The notes: a model not told the origin generated them from the sequence alone. A stretch of DNA of 64,000 nt from Brienomyrus brachyistius (GCF_023856365.1 NW_026042412.1:248001-312000); one strand, 5' to 3'; shown: positions 42,600-54,849, counted from the stretch's first letter. Numbers and translations: made by a program.

Positions 42600-43275
42600 T
42601 CTTTATTTCTCTTTATTTCTTGACGCCAACCCTCTCCATTAATCCGGGCTTGGGACTGGCACCTACCTGAGCTGGCTTGCTCCCTTAAGTGGCTGGGTTA
42701 GGCTAAACTATATATATATATTTACCAAGACTACAATAAAACATCTCGAAATGTGTAGTCTAGCAAAACGCAGTTTAAAGAAGGTAGCCTACCTGGCGAA
42801 ATTGCAAACAAATTAAGGGCGTTAGGCAGCCTTTAGATCCTACCCATCATGCACTGCAGTTTTTTGCTAATTCCTCAAATGGAAAACTGTCCATCCATCC
42901 ATCCATCCATTTTCCAAACCGCTTATCCTACTGGATCGCGGGGGGTCTGGAGCCTATCCCGGAAGCAATGGGCACGAGACAGGGAACAACTCAGGATGGC
43001 GGGCCAGCCCATCGCAGGGCACACTCACACACTATTCACTCACGCATACACTCCTATGGGCAATTTAGCAACTCCAATTAGCCTCAGCATGTTTTTGGAC
43101 TGTGGGGGAAACCAGAGTACCCGGAGGAAACCCCACGATGACATGGGTAGAACATGCAAACTCCACACACATGTGACCCAGGTGGAGACTCGAACCCGGG
43201 CCCTAGAGGTGTGAGGCAACAGTGCTAACCACTGCACCACCATGCTGCCCCCTAAATGGAAAACCATTAAATACA
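42600..43275. repeat. Inverted copy of the 8197-8640 repeat, split by a SINE
   Basis: Reverse complements of CCCGGATTAATGG, TAGTTTAGCCTAACCC, GTAGGCTACCTTC and CTGCAGTGCATGATGGGT lie in the order expected for an inverted copy. It is more diverged than copy A is from A'. Confidence 0.75.
42888..43253 (-). mobile_element. V-SINE family (DANA-like) retroposon
   Basis: On the minus strand it begins GGGGGCAGCATGGTGGTGCAG (tRNA-related A box) with a B box in GGGCCCGGGTTCGAGTC. It then has the conserved V-SINE body (GTTTGCATGTTCTACCC, GTTTCCTCCGGGTACTC, CCCACAGTCCAAAAACATG) and ends in GGAT repeats. The target duplication AAATGGAAAAC is present at 42877-42887 and 43254-43264. The organisation matches zebrafish DANA and related V-SINEs. 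Confidence 0.88.
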
Positions 43276-44048
43276 AAAGGAAAACAAAAGTGCTGTAAGA
43301 CTGTATACTTATGTGTATGTTAGTAAAGGCTGTAGCTGACACAACGGACCCCACTAATTAGAAAGGGGTAATTGTACACATGTGGCATCCAGTATGTTCT
43401 TCTATAACAGTTTTTAAAAAAAAAAAAAAACTCACATTACACAAATTGGCACTATCAAAACGAGGATTATGGGGAAAATGGGGACTGTGATGGAGATTAC
43501 ATACACGTAGGCATGGTATTTAGTTTTTTTTAATCTGGTCACCTTCCAGAGTAATTGTAAACTAAAACCATCTTCACCCTATTTGATTCTTTATAAATGG
43601 ACAATCAGTCGTGCAGTAAATGGGGGTATAGAGAGACACAGAGCTTGTCTAACAAGAAACCCTGGGAAGCTAACATTAATAGGGTGGGTATGGATAGCAA
43701 AACCATTGATACAGATTACAGATTTATATCTCACCTGAACCCTGGCGGGCTCCGTGCCAATAGGGGTTGGGATTAGGGTTAGTTAACTTAAGTAGTAATA
43801 TTGATGTGTATATTCTCCTATTCTCCAGTCAGTGAATCGTGAAACGTAATGTTAATATGTTTCTATACCTATATGTTCTGCTTAAAAACCCATAAAGGCA
43901 AGCACAGTGTTTAGACATTCTGTTACTTAGACTAGTAAACACTAAGATCCTTCAGCTTTCAATTAACCTGACACAACAGTCTAAACAACAAATGTGTGCC
44001 ATGTCATTTGTCATCTTTACATCTTGTATCCTTTATATGGTAATTGGA
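43276..44048. other. Non-coding stretch, nothing recognised
   Basis: Contains a poly-A run near 43417-43431 and a short GGGATTAGGGTTAG word near 43770. No ORF or RNA gene can be supported. Confidence 0.4.
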
Positions 44049-44124
44049 TTTTCAAGGTGGAATTGCAGGTCGATCATTTTAAGGATCTAGATGTAAACCT
44101 CCCTGGTGTTGCTTTAATATTTTT
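44049..44124. repeat. Direct repeat upstream of the Ty3/gypsy relic
   Basis: TTTCAAGGTGGAATT, AATTTTAAGGATC (here CATTTTAAGGATC) and TGTAAACCTCCCTGGTGTTG recur in the same order at about 45378-45450. This may be a retroelement end. Confidence 0.65.
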
Positions 44125-44237
44125 TTTGCACAATTTGCTTCACACACTTCCTCCAGCAGAGAAGCTTACAATACTACACCCCACCAAATGACTGGATGAT
44201 GCCTTTTTATTTAAGGTCTGGCTGTGAGCCTCGATTA

Positions 44238-44738
44238 CCGATACACTATCTTCAGGCTCCTGCCGGGATCAGTCAGTATGGTGGACCTTTGGAGGAATGG
44301 GTACAAAACCATCAGGAAAGTTTGCAGGTGCTTCAAGAGTATGTGAAGGCTTAGTTGGAGGAACAAGCCACACCACGAAATCGGAAACACAATGAGTTGG
44401 TTAATGATTAGGGGTTTGATGAAGGTCAGCTGGTGTGTTTGCGGAACCATGTTCGAGGTAAAATACAGGATCATTGGGATGCCTGTTTGTATATGGTAGT
44501 TCGGTGTCCCCAAGATCAGGGTGCAGTTTACTCTGCAACTCCAATGGAGGGGGACGGGGTTGTCCGTCAAGTTCACCGAACAGAGTTGCGTCCAGTACCA
44601 CAGGGGGTTGTTATGTCAGGGGAAGATGTTCTGGTAATGTCTCCTGAGTCTGGGTTGCCCACAGGGGCAACAGAAATGGAATCGGATGAGGACTCTGTGA
44701 TTTTACGGGGACAGGGCTGGTGGGAGGGGTCGCAATAG
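44238..44738 (+). pseudogene. Ty3/gypsy integrase C-terminal region, two in-frame stops
   Basis: The frame reads LPIHYLQAPAG, PLEEWVQNHQESLQVLQEYV, then a TAG, RNRKHNELVND, a second TAG, GFDEGQLVCLRNHVRGKIQD, YMVVRCPQ, VYSATPMEGDG and VRQVHRTELRPV. This order (helical segment, GQLV..LR, KIQD.W, VY.V.P..G.G, VHRTEL.PV) is the C-terminal domain of fish Ty3/gypsy polyproteins. The stops and the absence of RT, RNase H and the integrase core make it a dead relic. It ends at the TAG at 44736. Confidence 0.85.
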
Positions 44739-45376
44739 AGCATCCACAAGTAGGCCTCGTATAATGGAGGAGGTTATGTCCCCCCCGAGGTGTAGAGACC
44801 AGTTAAACGTTCGGTGAGGTCCACCACTGGTCATCATACCAACCCTTATAAGTTACCACGGTCAGTGAATGATCGTTCGGTTGGGGAGGAAGACCAGTGG
44901 TTTGGGGATAGAATTCTTAGCTGTGATCGTTGGGTCATCAATTTCATTTTGGGGGATGGATTGTAGCCAGGCAATTATAGGCAGGTATAGGAACTGCAGT
45001 TCGGACTGGAGGCATAGCCGGGGCGAGATGGCTGTGCATGTTCCGATGGTAGGGCATATTGGCAAAGGAGCAGGCACGGGAAAGACAGGCAGGGTCCTGA
45101 TAGATTTGGTGGAGCATCGGCGGGCATATTGAATTTGCAGTGTAGCAGCCTTTCTGTTTGCTTGTTTCAGGGGTGAACAATCTTATCCGCAAAGGGCCGG
45201 TGTGTATGCAGGTTTTCGCTGCAACTCCCTAATTAGATTTCTAATTAGAGGACTGATTAGCTGAAGAGTCCTCATACCTGGTTTTGAAGAGCTGACCTAA
45301 AGGTTACCCCAAAAACCTGTTTTTTTTTTGTTTGAATGGGGCAGTGAGTCATGGGGTAAACTACTGTTCTTTAGGG
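44739..45376. other. Non-coding sequence between relic and direct repeat
   Basis: Contains a dispersed-repeat-like word (GCAGGTTTTCGCTGCAACTC, about 45210) and no supported gene. ORFs of 71-87 codons here overlap on opposite strands and have no recognisable features. Confidence 0.4.
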
Positions 45377-45377
45377 G

Positions 45378-45450
45378 TTTTCAAGGTGGAATTACGGGTC
45401 GATAATTTTAAGGATCAGGTTGTAAACCTCCCTGGTGTTGCTTTAATATG
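45378..45450. repeat. Direct repeat downstream of the Ty3/gypsy relic
   Basis: Second copy of the segment at 44049-44124, about 1.33 kb away. The pair brackets the integrase relic, as remnants of two LTRs would. Confidence 0.65.
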
Positions 45451-45917
45451 TTTTATCTGAGGTTGTATCGTGTATTATCAAGCCAGCCGGCTTAGTGGCC
45501 TCGGGAGCGGGGTTTAGTGGGAGCAGCTGGCTAGTTTTATTTTCTTTTTTGTTTGTGTCTTTTTCTTTGTTGTATGTATATTTTGGGTTCATTATTAGGC
45601 AGGCTGGGCCTTTTGGCACCTGTAGTCTGGGTGCTGGATTGCCCATAGGGGTCTTTTTTATTGCTGTGATTTGCTGTGTCATTCACTAGTGTGATTTGTG
45701 CTGGATGTGTTTTTAAGGTTGTGCTGTGGCGTGTACCTGAGCAAACTTTGGGCAACCTGTTCTCTTGTTGGCTTTATTGACAAAGGGTGGATTAGTCTAA
45801 TTACGGCCTGCTACAAATAGCTGCATATAACGTATAAAAAAAATCACCTTATGGGTGCTCCGTAGGGTAGCAAGATCTTGAGTTTTTTTTACAGTACTCG
45901 GGTACGTTTTAAAATTT

Positions 45918-46060
45918 TCGACCAATCAGCAAACATTATTCTGACAGCATAGCTGGGAAACCAATGAAAAGTGAGTGCAACGTTCTAGAACTTGACTTCG
46001 GGTTGACGCTCCCTATAAAAGAGCTGGGTACTGCTTCAAGGCGTTCAGTTGGCGCTACCT
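45918..46060 (+). promoter_or_regulatory. Candidate core promoter: two CCAAT boxes, heat-shock element, TATA box
   Basis: CCAATCAG (about 45921) and CCAATGAA (about 45961) lie upstream of GTTCTAGAAC (about 45981-45990), a perfect pair of inverted nGAAn units as in heat-shock elements. CCCTATAAAAG follows at 46011-46021. Order and spacing resemble hsp-type vertebrate promoters. Transcription would start near 46045, about 70 nt before the next ATG. The role is inferred from motifs only. Confidence 0.45.
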
Positions 46061-46112
46061 CCTGATAGAGTAGCACTGTACGGCTCTTGTTCCGTAAAAC
46101 AACATCAAAAGG

Positions 46113-46401
46113 ATGAAAAAAAAAACAATATTTAAAGAAGACGAAAAAAATCAATTTTTAAAGAAGACGAAAAAAACATCGTCTAAAAAAATAAGCCAAA
46201 AAAATAATATCCGAAGAAGGAAAAACATGCAAAGTAAAAAAAAACAAACAAAAATAAAAAACAATATCCAAAGAAGAAGGAAAAAAACATCCAAAGGGAG
46301 AAAAGAAGAACTGAAGGGCCAACGAGGTAGGAGGAAATACAAATTTCGTTTCAGCACCGTTGGAGTGCCAAGCCGTGAAAAGCATTTGGCCAGAAGACAA
46401 G
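46113..46401 (+). CDS. Candidate first exon of a lysine-rich protein (96 codons to a splice donor)
   Basis: An ATG in good context (AAAAGGATGA) opens a very basic frame beginning MKKKTIFKEDEKNQF. It is followed by Lys/Arg-rich runs and a less biased end (RFSTVGVPSREKHLARRQG). A consensus donor, GACAAG|GTAAGT, lies at 46401/46402. Without splicing the frame continues to 46514. Internal AAAGAAGACGAAAAAA words are repeated, so it may be a low-complexity accident. The TATA/HSE promoter just upstream is the reason to consider it real. No family is recognised, and no second exon was found in the window. Confidence 0.3.
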
Positions 46402-46519
46402 GTAAGTGTTGTATCTGTTATTTTAAAACAGCGCTTTTCAAAATGCTGCTTTATAATCGTTTGAGATCGTTAGCCAGTGTGACAGCTGAAGGCTTTTTGA
46501 GTTTACCAACATAAAGTTT

Positions 46520-47398
46520 TATTTCTGTATTAGGACATTGTCAGGAACAATGATGTGTTCATCGCTATGATGTGGTCAAAAAGCGATGCATTGAATCTTA
46601 GAAACATTTGTGATTTTTCAAACGATGCTTTTCCTTTTATTTAATCAGTAAAATTTCCATCGGTTTTATATAGTGCCCCTTGAAATATGTCTTTAGCTCA
46701 TTTTCCGGGCATTTTACTAGAATGCATCCTGAGAAATACACAAGCTCTGCTGCATTTCCGTGCCTCGATGTTTAGTGCCGAGTATAATTGTTGCAGTTGC
46801 CTTTTATATATTCCATGAGACCTGTTGGTACCAAGAGAAGTGTGAGACTGTCAGGGTGAATTTATCATACAATCGCACGCATAAATACCTGAGGGTTGCC
46901 AGTCCTTTTGCGTTGTTACAGGAGGACTAGAGCTGACGAGTGTGTTTCTACACACTATCAAGGGCATTGTAGTACAGTTTTCTCAGGTGGGAGAATGCTG
47001 CCGATCTCCTATTTGACAATACAGCCCTTGATATATTAGAATATTACAGAACTAGAAGCCTTTTGCAAGGAAGAATGTGAGAAAATCCCAAGTACAAGAA
47101 CTGAAAGCCTTTCAGCTGGCTATAAGAAGCGCTTGTAAGCTGTGATATCTGGCAGAGGAGGTGTTACTAAGTACTGATTACGTAGGGTGCCCAAACTTTT
47201 GCAGAGTGCCATAATAATGTTTTTATTTTGTAATTTTGTTCAATTTATGGCATAAAAAGTAACTATTCATCAATGTTTGCTGAAAATATTGTGTATTTTT
47301 CCCCCAGTTCCTAAAGAGACTGTATTAACTGATATTGTTGCTTTTGTAATTGAAAAGATGTTATTTGTCAAGGGGTGCCAAACCTTTGCATAAGACTG
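46520..47398. repeat. Non-coding region ending in a transposon-like terminus
   Basis: The stretch GGGTGCCCAAACTTTTGC (about 47188) and the end GGGGTGCCAAACCTTTGC followed by ATAAGACTGTA (47375-47401) resemble dispersed vertebrate repeat ends whose family I cannot name. I found no matching left terminus. No ORF can be supported. Confidence 0.3.
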
Positions 47399-47399
47399 T

Positions 47400-47433
47400 A
47401 CACAGTGTGTGTATGTGTTTATGTGAGTGTGTG

Positions 47434-47464
<31 letters not shown>

Positions 47465-47560
47465 GTGTGTGTGTGTATATATTTCTGTATATGCATGTGT
47501 ATATATATATTTATATATAGTTCACACACATTCAAACTTATTTGAATACACATTCAAAAT
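47400..47560. repeat. GT/TA microsatellite
   Basis: (GT)n with interspersed TATA runs, giving way to a T-rich stretch that leads into the satellite of copy A'. Confidence 0.8.
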
Positions 47561-47619
47561 TATTTTTATTATTATTATTTTCGTTTTTTTTTTTTTTTGT
47601 GTTTTAAAATTTTTTATTT

Positions 47620-48461
47620 TTGCAATGGAAATAAAAATAAAGCAGTCCTCCGTAGAGGAGGGGTGGTGGAGGGAATATATATATATATATACATATATAT
47701 AAAATAATTGTCACACAACTGGGGTGACATGCCTTTCCTGCTCACCCAATTTTAGTGCACTTTAGTTATGCATAATGACCTTCTAGTCTCGATACACCCA
47801 TATATATATATGTATATATATATATAGTTTTTCTTGTTTTTTTTTTTGCAATAGACAATAAAAATAACGCAGTTCTCCGTAAAGGAGGGATGGTGGATGG
47901 AATATATATATACATATATATAAAATAATTGTCACACAACCTGGGTGACATGCCTTGCCTGCTCACCCAGTTTTAGTGCACCTTAGTTATTCATAATGAC
48001 CATCTAGTCTCGATACACCCATAAATATATATGTATATATATATAGTTTTTTTTGTTTTTTTTTTTGCAATAGACAATAAAAATAACGCAGTTCTCCATA
48101 AAGGAGGGATGGTGGATGGAATATATATATACATATATATAAAATAATTGTCACACAACTTGGGTGACATGCCTTGCCTGCTCACCCAATTTTAGTGCAA
48201 CTTAGTTATCCATAATGACCAACTAGTCTCGATACACCCATATATATATATATATGTACATATATATATAGTTTTTTTATTAGCAATAGAAAAGAAAAAT
48301 AACGCAGTTCTCCGTAAAGGAGGGATGGTGGATGGAATATATATATATATATATACATTTATATAAAATAATTGTCACACAACCTGGGTGACATGCCTTG
48401 CCTGCTCACCCAATTTTAGTGCACCTTAGTTATCCATACTGACCATCTAGTCTCGACACAC

Positions 48462-48508
<47 letters not shown>

Positions 48509-48810
48509 GATATTTTTTCTTTTTCTTGTGTTTTTTTTTCGCAATGGATATTAAAAATAAAGCAGTCCTCCGTAAAGGAGGGGTGGTGGAGGGAATATAT
48601 ATATACATATATATATAAAATAATTGTCACACAACCTGGGTGACATGCCTTGCCTGCTCACCCAATTTTAGTGCAACTTAGTTATCCATAATGACCAACT
48701 AGTCTCGATACACCCATATATATATATATATATGTACATATATATAGTTTTTTTATTAGCAATAGAAAAGAAAAATAACGCAGTTCTCCGTAAAGGAGGG
48801 ATGGTGGATG

Positions 48811-48866
<56 letters not shown>

Positions 48867-48971
48867 TTATATAAAATAATTGTCACACAACCTGGGTGAC
48901 ATGCCTTGCCTGCTCACCCAATTTTAGTGCACTTTAGTTATCCATACTGACCATCTAGTCTCGACACACCC

Positions 48972-49008
<37 letters not shown>

Positions 49009-49310
49009 GATATTTTTTCTTTTTCTTGTGTTTTTTTTTCGCAATGGATATTAAAAATAAAGCAGTCCTCCGTAAAGGAGGGGTGGTGGAGGGAATATAT
49101 ATATACATATATATATAAAATAATTGTCACACAGCCTGGGTGACATGCCTTGCCTGCTCACCCAATTTTAGTGCAACTTAGTTATCCATAATGACCAACT
49201 AGTCTCGATACACCCATATATATATATATATATGTACATATATATAGTTTTTTTATTAGCAATAGAAAAGAAAAATAACGCAGTTCTCCGTAAAGGAGGG
49301 ATGGTGGATG

Positions 49311-49358
<48 letters not shown>

Positions 49359-49461
49359 TTATATAAAATAATTGTCACACAACCTGGGTGACATGCCTTG
49401 CCTGCTCACCCAATTTTAGTGCACTTTAGTTATCCATACTGACCATCTAGTCTCGACACAC

Positions 49462-49560
<99 letters not shown>

Positions 49561-49980
49561 GATATTTTTTCTTTTTCTTGTGTTTTTTTTTCGCAATGGA
49601 TATTAAAAATAAAGCAGTCCTCCGTAAAGGAGGGATGGTGGATGGAATATATATATAAAATAATTGTCACACAACCGGGGTGACATGCCTTGCCTGCTCA
49701 CCCAATTTTAGTGCACCTTAGTTATTCATAATGACCATCTAGTCTCGATACACCCATAAATATATATGTATATATATATAGTTTTTTTATTAGCAATAGA
49801 AAAGAAAAATAACGCAGTTCTCCGTAAAGGAGGGATGGTGGATGGAATATATATATATATATATACATTTATATAAAATAATTGTCACACAACCTGGGTG
49901 ACATGCCTTGCCTGCTCACCCAATTTTAGTGCACTTTAGTTATCCATAATGACCATCTAGTCTCGATACACCCATGAATA

Positions 49981-50027
<47 letters not shown>

Positions 50028-50214
50028 TTTCTGTTTTTTTTTTGCAATAGACAATAAAAATAACGCAGTTCTCCGTAAAGGAGGGATGGTGGATGGAATA
50101 TGTATATGCATATATATAAAATAATTGTCACACAACCTGGGTGACATGCCTTGCCTGCTCACCCAATTTTAGTGCACCTCAGTTATCCATACTGACCATC
50201 TAGTCTCGACACAC

Positions 50215-50265
<51 letters not shown>

Positions 50266-50977
50266 GATATTTTTTCTTTTTCTTGTGTTTTTTTTTCGCA
50301 ATGGATATTAAAAATAAAGCAGTCCTCCGTAAAGGAGGGGTGGTGGAGGGAATATATATATACATTTATATAAAATAATTGTCACACAACTGGGGTGACA
50401 TGCCTTGCCTGCTCACCCAATTTTAGTGCACCTTAGTTATCCATAATGACCAACTAGTCTCGATACACCCATAAATATATATATATATATGTACATATAT
50501 ATAGTTTTTTTATTAGCAATAGAAAAGAAAAATAACGCAGTTCTCCGTAAAGGAGGGATGGTGGATGGAATATATACATACATATATATAAAATAATTGT
50601 CACACAACCTGGGTGACATGCCTTGCCTGCTCACCCAATTTTAGTGCAACTTAGTTATCCATAATGACCAACTAGTCTCGATACACCCATAAATATATAT
50701 GTATATATATAGTTTTTTTTTTTTCGCAATGGACAATAAAAATAACGCAGTTCTCCGTAAAGGAGGGATGGTGGATGGAATATATATATAAAATAATTGT
50801 CACACAACCGGGGTGACATGCCTTGCCTGCTCACCCAATTTTAGTGCACCTTAGTTATTCATAATGACCATCTAGTCTCGATACACCCATAAATATATAT
50901 GTATATATATATAGTTTTTTTATTAGCAATAAAAAAGAAAAATAACGCAGTTCTCCGTAAAGGAGGGATGGTGGATG

Positions 50978-51033
<56 letters not shown>

Positions 51034-51145
51034 TTATATAAAATAATTGTCACACAACCTGGGTGACATGCCTTGCCTGCTCACCCAATTTTAGTGCACT
51101 TTAGTTATCCAGAATGACCATCTAGTCTCGATACACCCATGAATA

Positions 51146-51214
<69 letters not shown>

Positions 51215-51400
51215 TTTCTGTTTTTTTTTTGCAATAGACAATAAAAATAACGCAGTTCTCCATAAAGGAGGGATGGTGGATGGAATATGTATATGCATAT
51301 ATATAAAATAATTGTCACACAACCTGGGTGACATGCCTTGCCTGCTCACCCAATTTTAGTGCACCTTAGTTATCCATACTGACCATCTAGTCTCGATACA

Positions 51401-51445
<45 letters not shown>

Positions 51446-51905
51446 ATATATATGTACATATATATAGTTTTTTTATTAGCAATAGAAAAGAAAAATAACG
51501 CAGTTCTCCGTAAAGGAGGGATGGTGGATGGAATATATATATATATATATACATTTATATAAAATAATTGTCACACAACCTGGGTGACATGCCTTGCCTG
51601 CTCACCCAGTTTTAGTGCACCTTAGTTATCCATAATGACCATCTAGTCTCGATACACCCATAAATATATATGTATATATATATATATATATATATAGTTT
51701 TTTTATTTTTTTCGTAATGGACAATAAAAATAACGCAGTTCTCCGTAAAGGAGGGATGGTGGATGGAATATATATATACATATATACATTTATATAAAAT
51801 AATTGTCACACAACCTGGGTGACATGCCTTGCCTGCTCACCCAGTTTTAGTGCACCTTAGTTATCCATACTGACCATCTAGTCTCGATACACCCATAAAT
51901 ATATA
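47620..51905. repeat. TA-rich satellite, copy A', 18 units
   Basis: Same unit as at 1-3750. The core starts near 47709, 47930, 48151, 48372, 48626, 48886, 49124, 49372, 49666, 49884, 50126, 50380, 50596, 50796, 51045, 51311, 51567 and 51803. Matching by variant bases (for example GCACCTCAG at 1317 and 50176) shows that copy A has three extra units (about 1945-2659) where A' has none. The longest pure TA tract is about 85 bp (49464-49548). Confidence 0.93.
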
Positions 51906-53074
51906 TACTGAACAAAAATATAAACGCAACACTCTTGTTTCTGCTCCCATTTTTCATGAGATGGACTTAAAGACCTACAATTCATTCCAGATACACAATA
52001 TTACCATTTCTCTCAAACATTTCTCACAAATCAGTCTAAATGTGTGATAGTGAGCACTTCTGCTTTGCTGAGATAATCCATCCCACCTCACAGGTGTGCC
52101 ACATCAAGATGCTGATCTGACATCATGGGTAGTGCACAGGTGTACCTTATACTGCCCACAATAAAAGGCCACCCTGGAATGTGCAGTTTTTTGCTTTATT
52201 GGGGGTCTGGGGACTCAGAACCGGTCAGTATCTGGTGTGACCACCATTTGCCTCATACAATGCAACACATCTTCTTCGCATAGAGTTTATCAGATTGTCA
52301 ATTGTGGCCTGTGGAATGTTGGTCCACTCCTCTTCAATGGCTGTGCGAAGTTGTTGGATATTAGTGGGAACTGGTACACGCTGTCGTATACGCCGGTCAA
52401 GCACATCCCAAACATGCTCAACGGGTGACATGTCCGGTGAGTATGCTGGCCATGCAAGAACTGGGACATTTTCAGCTTCCAAGAACTGTGTACAGATCCT
52501 TGCAACATGGGGCCGTGCATCATCTGTCTGAGTGGCTGGTCTCAGACGATCTTGGAGGTGAACCTGCTGGATGTGGAGGTCCTGGGCTGGTGTGGTTACA
52601 CGTGGTCTGCGGTTGTGAGGCCGGTTGGATGTACTGCCATATTCTCTGAAACGCCTTTGGAGACGGCTTATGGTTGAGAAATGAACATTCAATGCACGAG
52701 CAACAGATCTGGTTGACATTCCTGCTGTCAGCATGCCAATTGCACGCTCCCTCAATGCTTGTGGCATCTGTGGCATTTTGCTGTGAGACAAAACTGCACA
52801 TTCCAGGGTGGCCTTTTATTGTGGGCAGTATAAGGTACACCTGTGCACTACCCATGATGTCAGATCAGCATCTTGATGTGGCACACCTGTGAGGTGGGAT
52901 GGATTATCTCAGCAAAGCAGAAGTGCTCACTATCACACATTTAGACTGATTTGTGAGAAATGTTTGAGAGAAATGGTAATATTGTGTATCTGGAATGAAT
53001 TGTAGATCTTTAAGTCCATCTCATGAAAAATGGGAGCAAAAACAAAAGTGTTGCGTTTATATTTTTGTTCAGTG
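51906..53074 (-). mobile_element. Tc1/mariner-family transposon, copy A'
   Basis: Same insertion as 3751-4919, duplicated with the block. It has the same TA flanks, long TIRs and internal deletion, with no difference seen. Confidence 0.92.
52225..52791 (-). pseudogene. Tc1-like transposase, internal deletion, copy A'
   Basis: The translated frame is identical to that at 4070-4636 (188 aa, first catalytic Asp missing). Confidence 0.88.
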
Positions 53075-53263
53075 TATGTATATGTATACATATAGTTTTT
53101 TTTGTGTTTGTGAAAACGGGTCTTTAATCGGGGAAACGGAGCGGGTAGAGCAGGACGGAACGCAGGCATTGACAAACTACAATGACGGACAGGGCAAACA
53201 GGTAAGACCAGGACTTAAAATAGGTCATGACTAATCAAAGTAATCGGGCAAAGCAGGAGACGA

Positions 53264-54346
53264 TCAGGGAAGCACACGTGGGTAATCAGGGGGCGTGGCA
53301 CACACGAGGAGCGGACAAGCCGGGCATATATGTATATCTATATAAAACCTCATTAATGAGGGACAGGGAACAGAACGGACAGACAGAACTGGCACAGGGG
53401 AAGGAGCCAGGACAAGACTTGACATAAGACAGGAAAGGCAGAGAAACAGATCAGAAAGGGGGACACGGAGGGAACAGGCAGGACAAAAGGACCGGGAGTG
53501 AACGAAGGGAACATCGGGGAAAGAGGAGCAGAAGCCAGAGGGACGAGGGACAAAGAGAGGAGGGACAGAGACAGGAGGAACAAAGCGAGGGGGAGCAGAG
53601 GCAGGAGGGACAAAGACGGGAGGCCAGGGAGAGAAGGAGGGGGAACCAAGAGGAGCCCGAGGGAGACCCAGCGGGCGACGGGAGGCAGCCGGAAGGGCTG
53701 CAGGCGGCCGGGAGGCCGGAGCCGGAGGGGCCGAGGAGACGGGGTGAGGGACAGACGCAGGGACGAAGGAGGGAGTCGGAGGGGAGACCAGGGAAGGGGA
53801 CGAAGGAGCTGGAAGGGACCCTGGCGAGGGCAAGGAGAGAGGGGGAGCCGCAGCAGACGGCGACGTCCTCCGACACGCCAGAGCGGGAGGACCAGCAGGC
53901 GAATGAGGAGCCGCCGTCGGGGGGCCCGCAGGCAACCGATAAGACGCCGGAGGAGGGACCGAGGCAGGGCGACGAGGCCGCGGAGGGGGACCCGCAGACG
54001 ACAGCCGACCCGGAGGGCCAGGACCCGCAGGTGCCGACCAAGCCCTAGCGCCGGCGAGGGAGGGCGAGCCAGGGGGCTGGGCGGGTGGGACCCCAGCCGT
54101 GCGTCTGTGTCCTCTCCCCTTATGGGACACAGACATAAGGACCTGCGGCCGGGGTCGGGCTCGTCGGGGTGAGGGTACCAGAGTCACAGGGGGAGAAGGG
54201 ACTGGAGTGGGGCCAGGGACTGGAGCTGCAGGCTGCAGAGGGGGCGCCTGCCCGGGAGCTGCAGGCAGGGAAAGCGCCTCGGACGTGGGCGCGGTAGCTG
54301 CAGGCAGCGGAGACGGCTGCTCGGGCTCTGGGGCCGCAGGGGGCAC
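53264..54346 (-). CDS. Proline-rich low-complexity ORF, copy A' (360 aa)
   Basis: Same length and sequence as 5109-6191. The ATTAAA and oligo(A) context lies at about 53096-53128. Preservation is uninformative, because the whole block is nearly identical. Confidence 0.3.
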   Translation of the reverse strand: MPPAAPEPEQPSPLPAATAPTSEALSLPAAPGQAPPLQPAAPVPGPTPVPSPPVTLVPSPRRARPRPQVLMSVSHKGRGHRRTAGVPPAQPPGSPSLAGARAWSAPAGPGPPGRLSSAGPPPRPRRPASVPPPASYRLPAGPPTAAPHSPAGPPALACRRTSPSAAAPPLSLPSPGSLPAPSSPSLVSPPTPSFVPASVPHPVSSAPPAPASRPPAALPAASRRPLGLPRAPLGSPSFSPWPPVFVPPASAPPRFVPPVSVPPLFVPRPSGFCSSFPDVPFVHSRSFCPACSLRVPLSDLFLCLSCLMSSLVLAPSPVPVLSVRSVPCPSLMRFYIDIHICPACPLLVCATPPDYPRVLP

Positions 54347-54400
54347 TTATTTTATTATATAAAATAAGTGTCACACAACCGGGGTGACATGCCTTGCCTG

Positions 54401-54849
54401 CTTGTGGGATGAGGAAGACTCAGGGACTGGAAATGGGATTAAAACTGAAGATGTGCTCATTCCTTTGTGTATTTACAAATTTTCCTTCCGTCAGACATGA
54501 GGAGTTTGCTGCTATATTTGGCACTAATAGAGATTCTGATGCTGCTATTTTTATTGTCTATTAGTTTGTTATTATTTACAAGTTCTGTTGTGTTTTTGCA
54601 TTTTTCTCTTCTGGTTAATTAACTGCTGTCTGTTTGCTGTGAAGTATGAGTGTGGTGAGTAAGACTCAGGGACTGGAAGTGGGATTACAACTAAAGATAA
54701 CATGCTTATTCCTTTTTGTATTGTTTACAAATTTCCTTCCGTCAAACATGAGGAGTTTGCTGCTATATTGTGCACTAACAGAGATTCTGATGCTGCTATT
54801 TTTATTGTTTATAAATGTGTTATTGTTTCCAAGTTGAGTATTCAATAAA
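54401..54849. repeat. 246-bp tandem repeats with hydrophobic ORFs, copy A'
   Basis: Counterpart of 6246-6694. The 63-residue ORF is at 54646-54837. One substitution (ACTAATAGAG for ACTAAAAGAG) puts a stop in the first short ORF of this copy, so that ORF is open in only one copy and is probably not coding. Confidence 0.8.

Noticed and set aside
43765..43785. Telomere-like GGGATTAGGGTTAG word
   Set aside because: Only about two imperfect hexamers; too short for an interstitial telomeric repeat.
45495..45689. 64-codon hydrophobic plus-strand ORF in the stretch after the Ty3/gypsy relic
   Set aside because: T-rich sequence gives Phe/Leu/Val runs. An antisense ORF overlaps and no start or signal context supports it.
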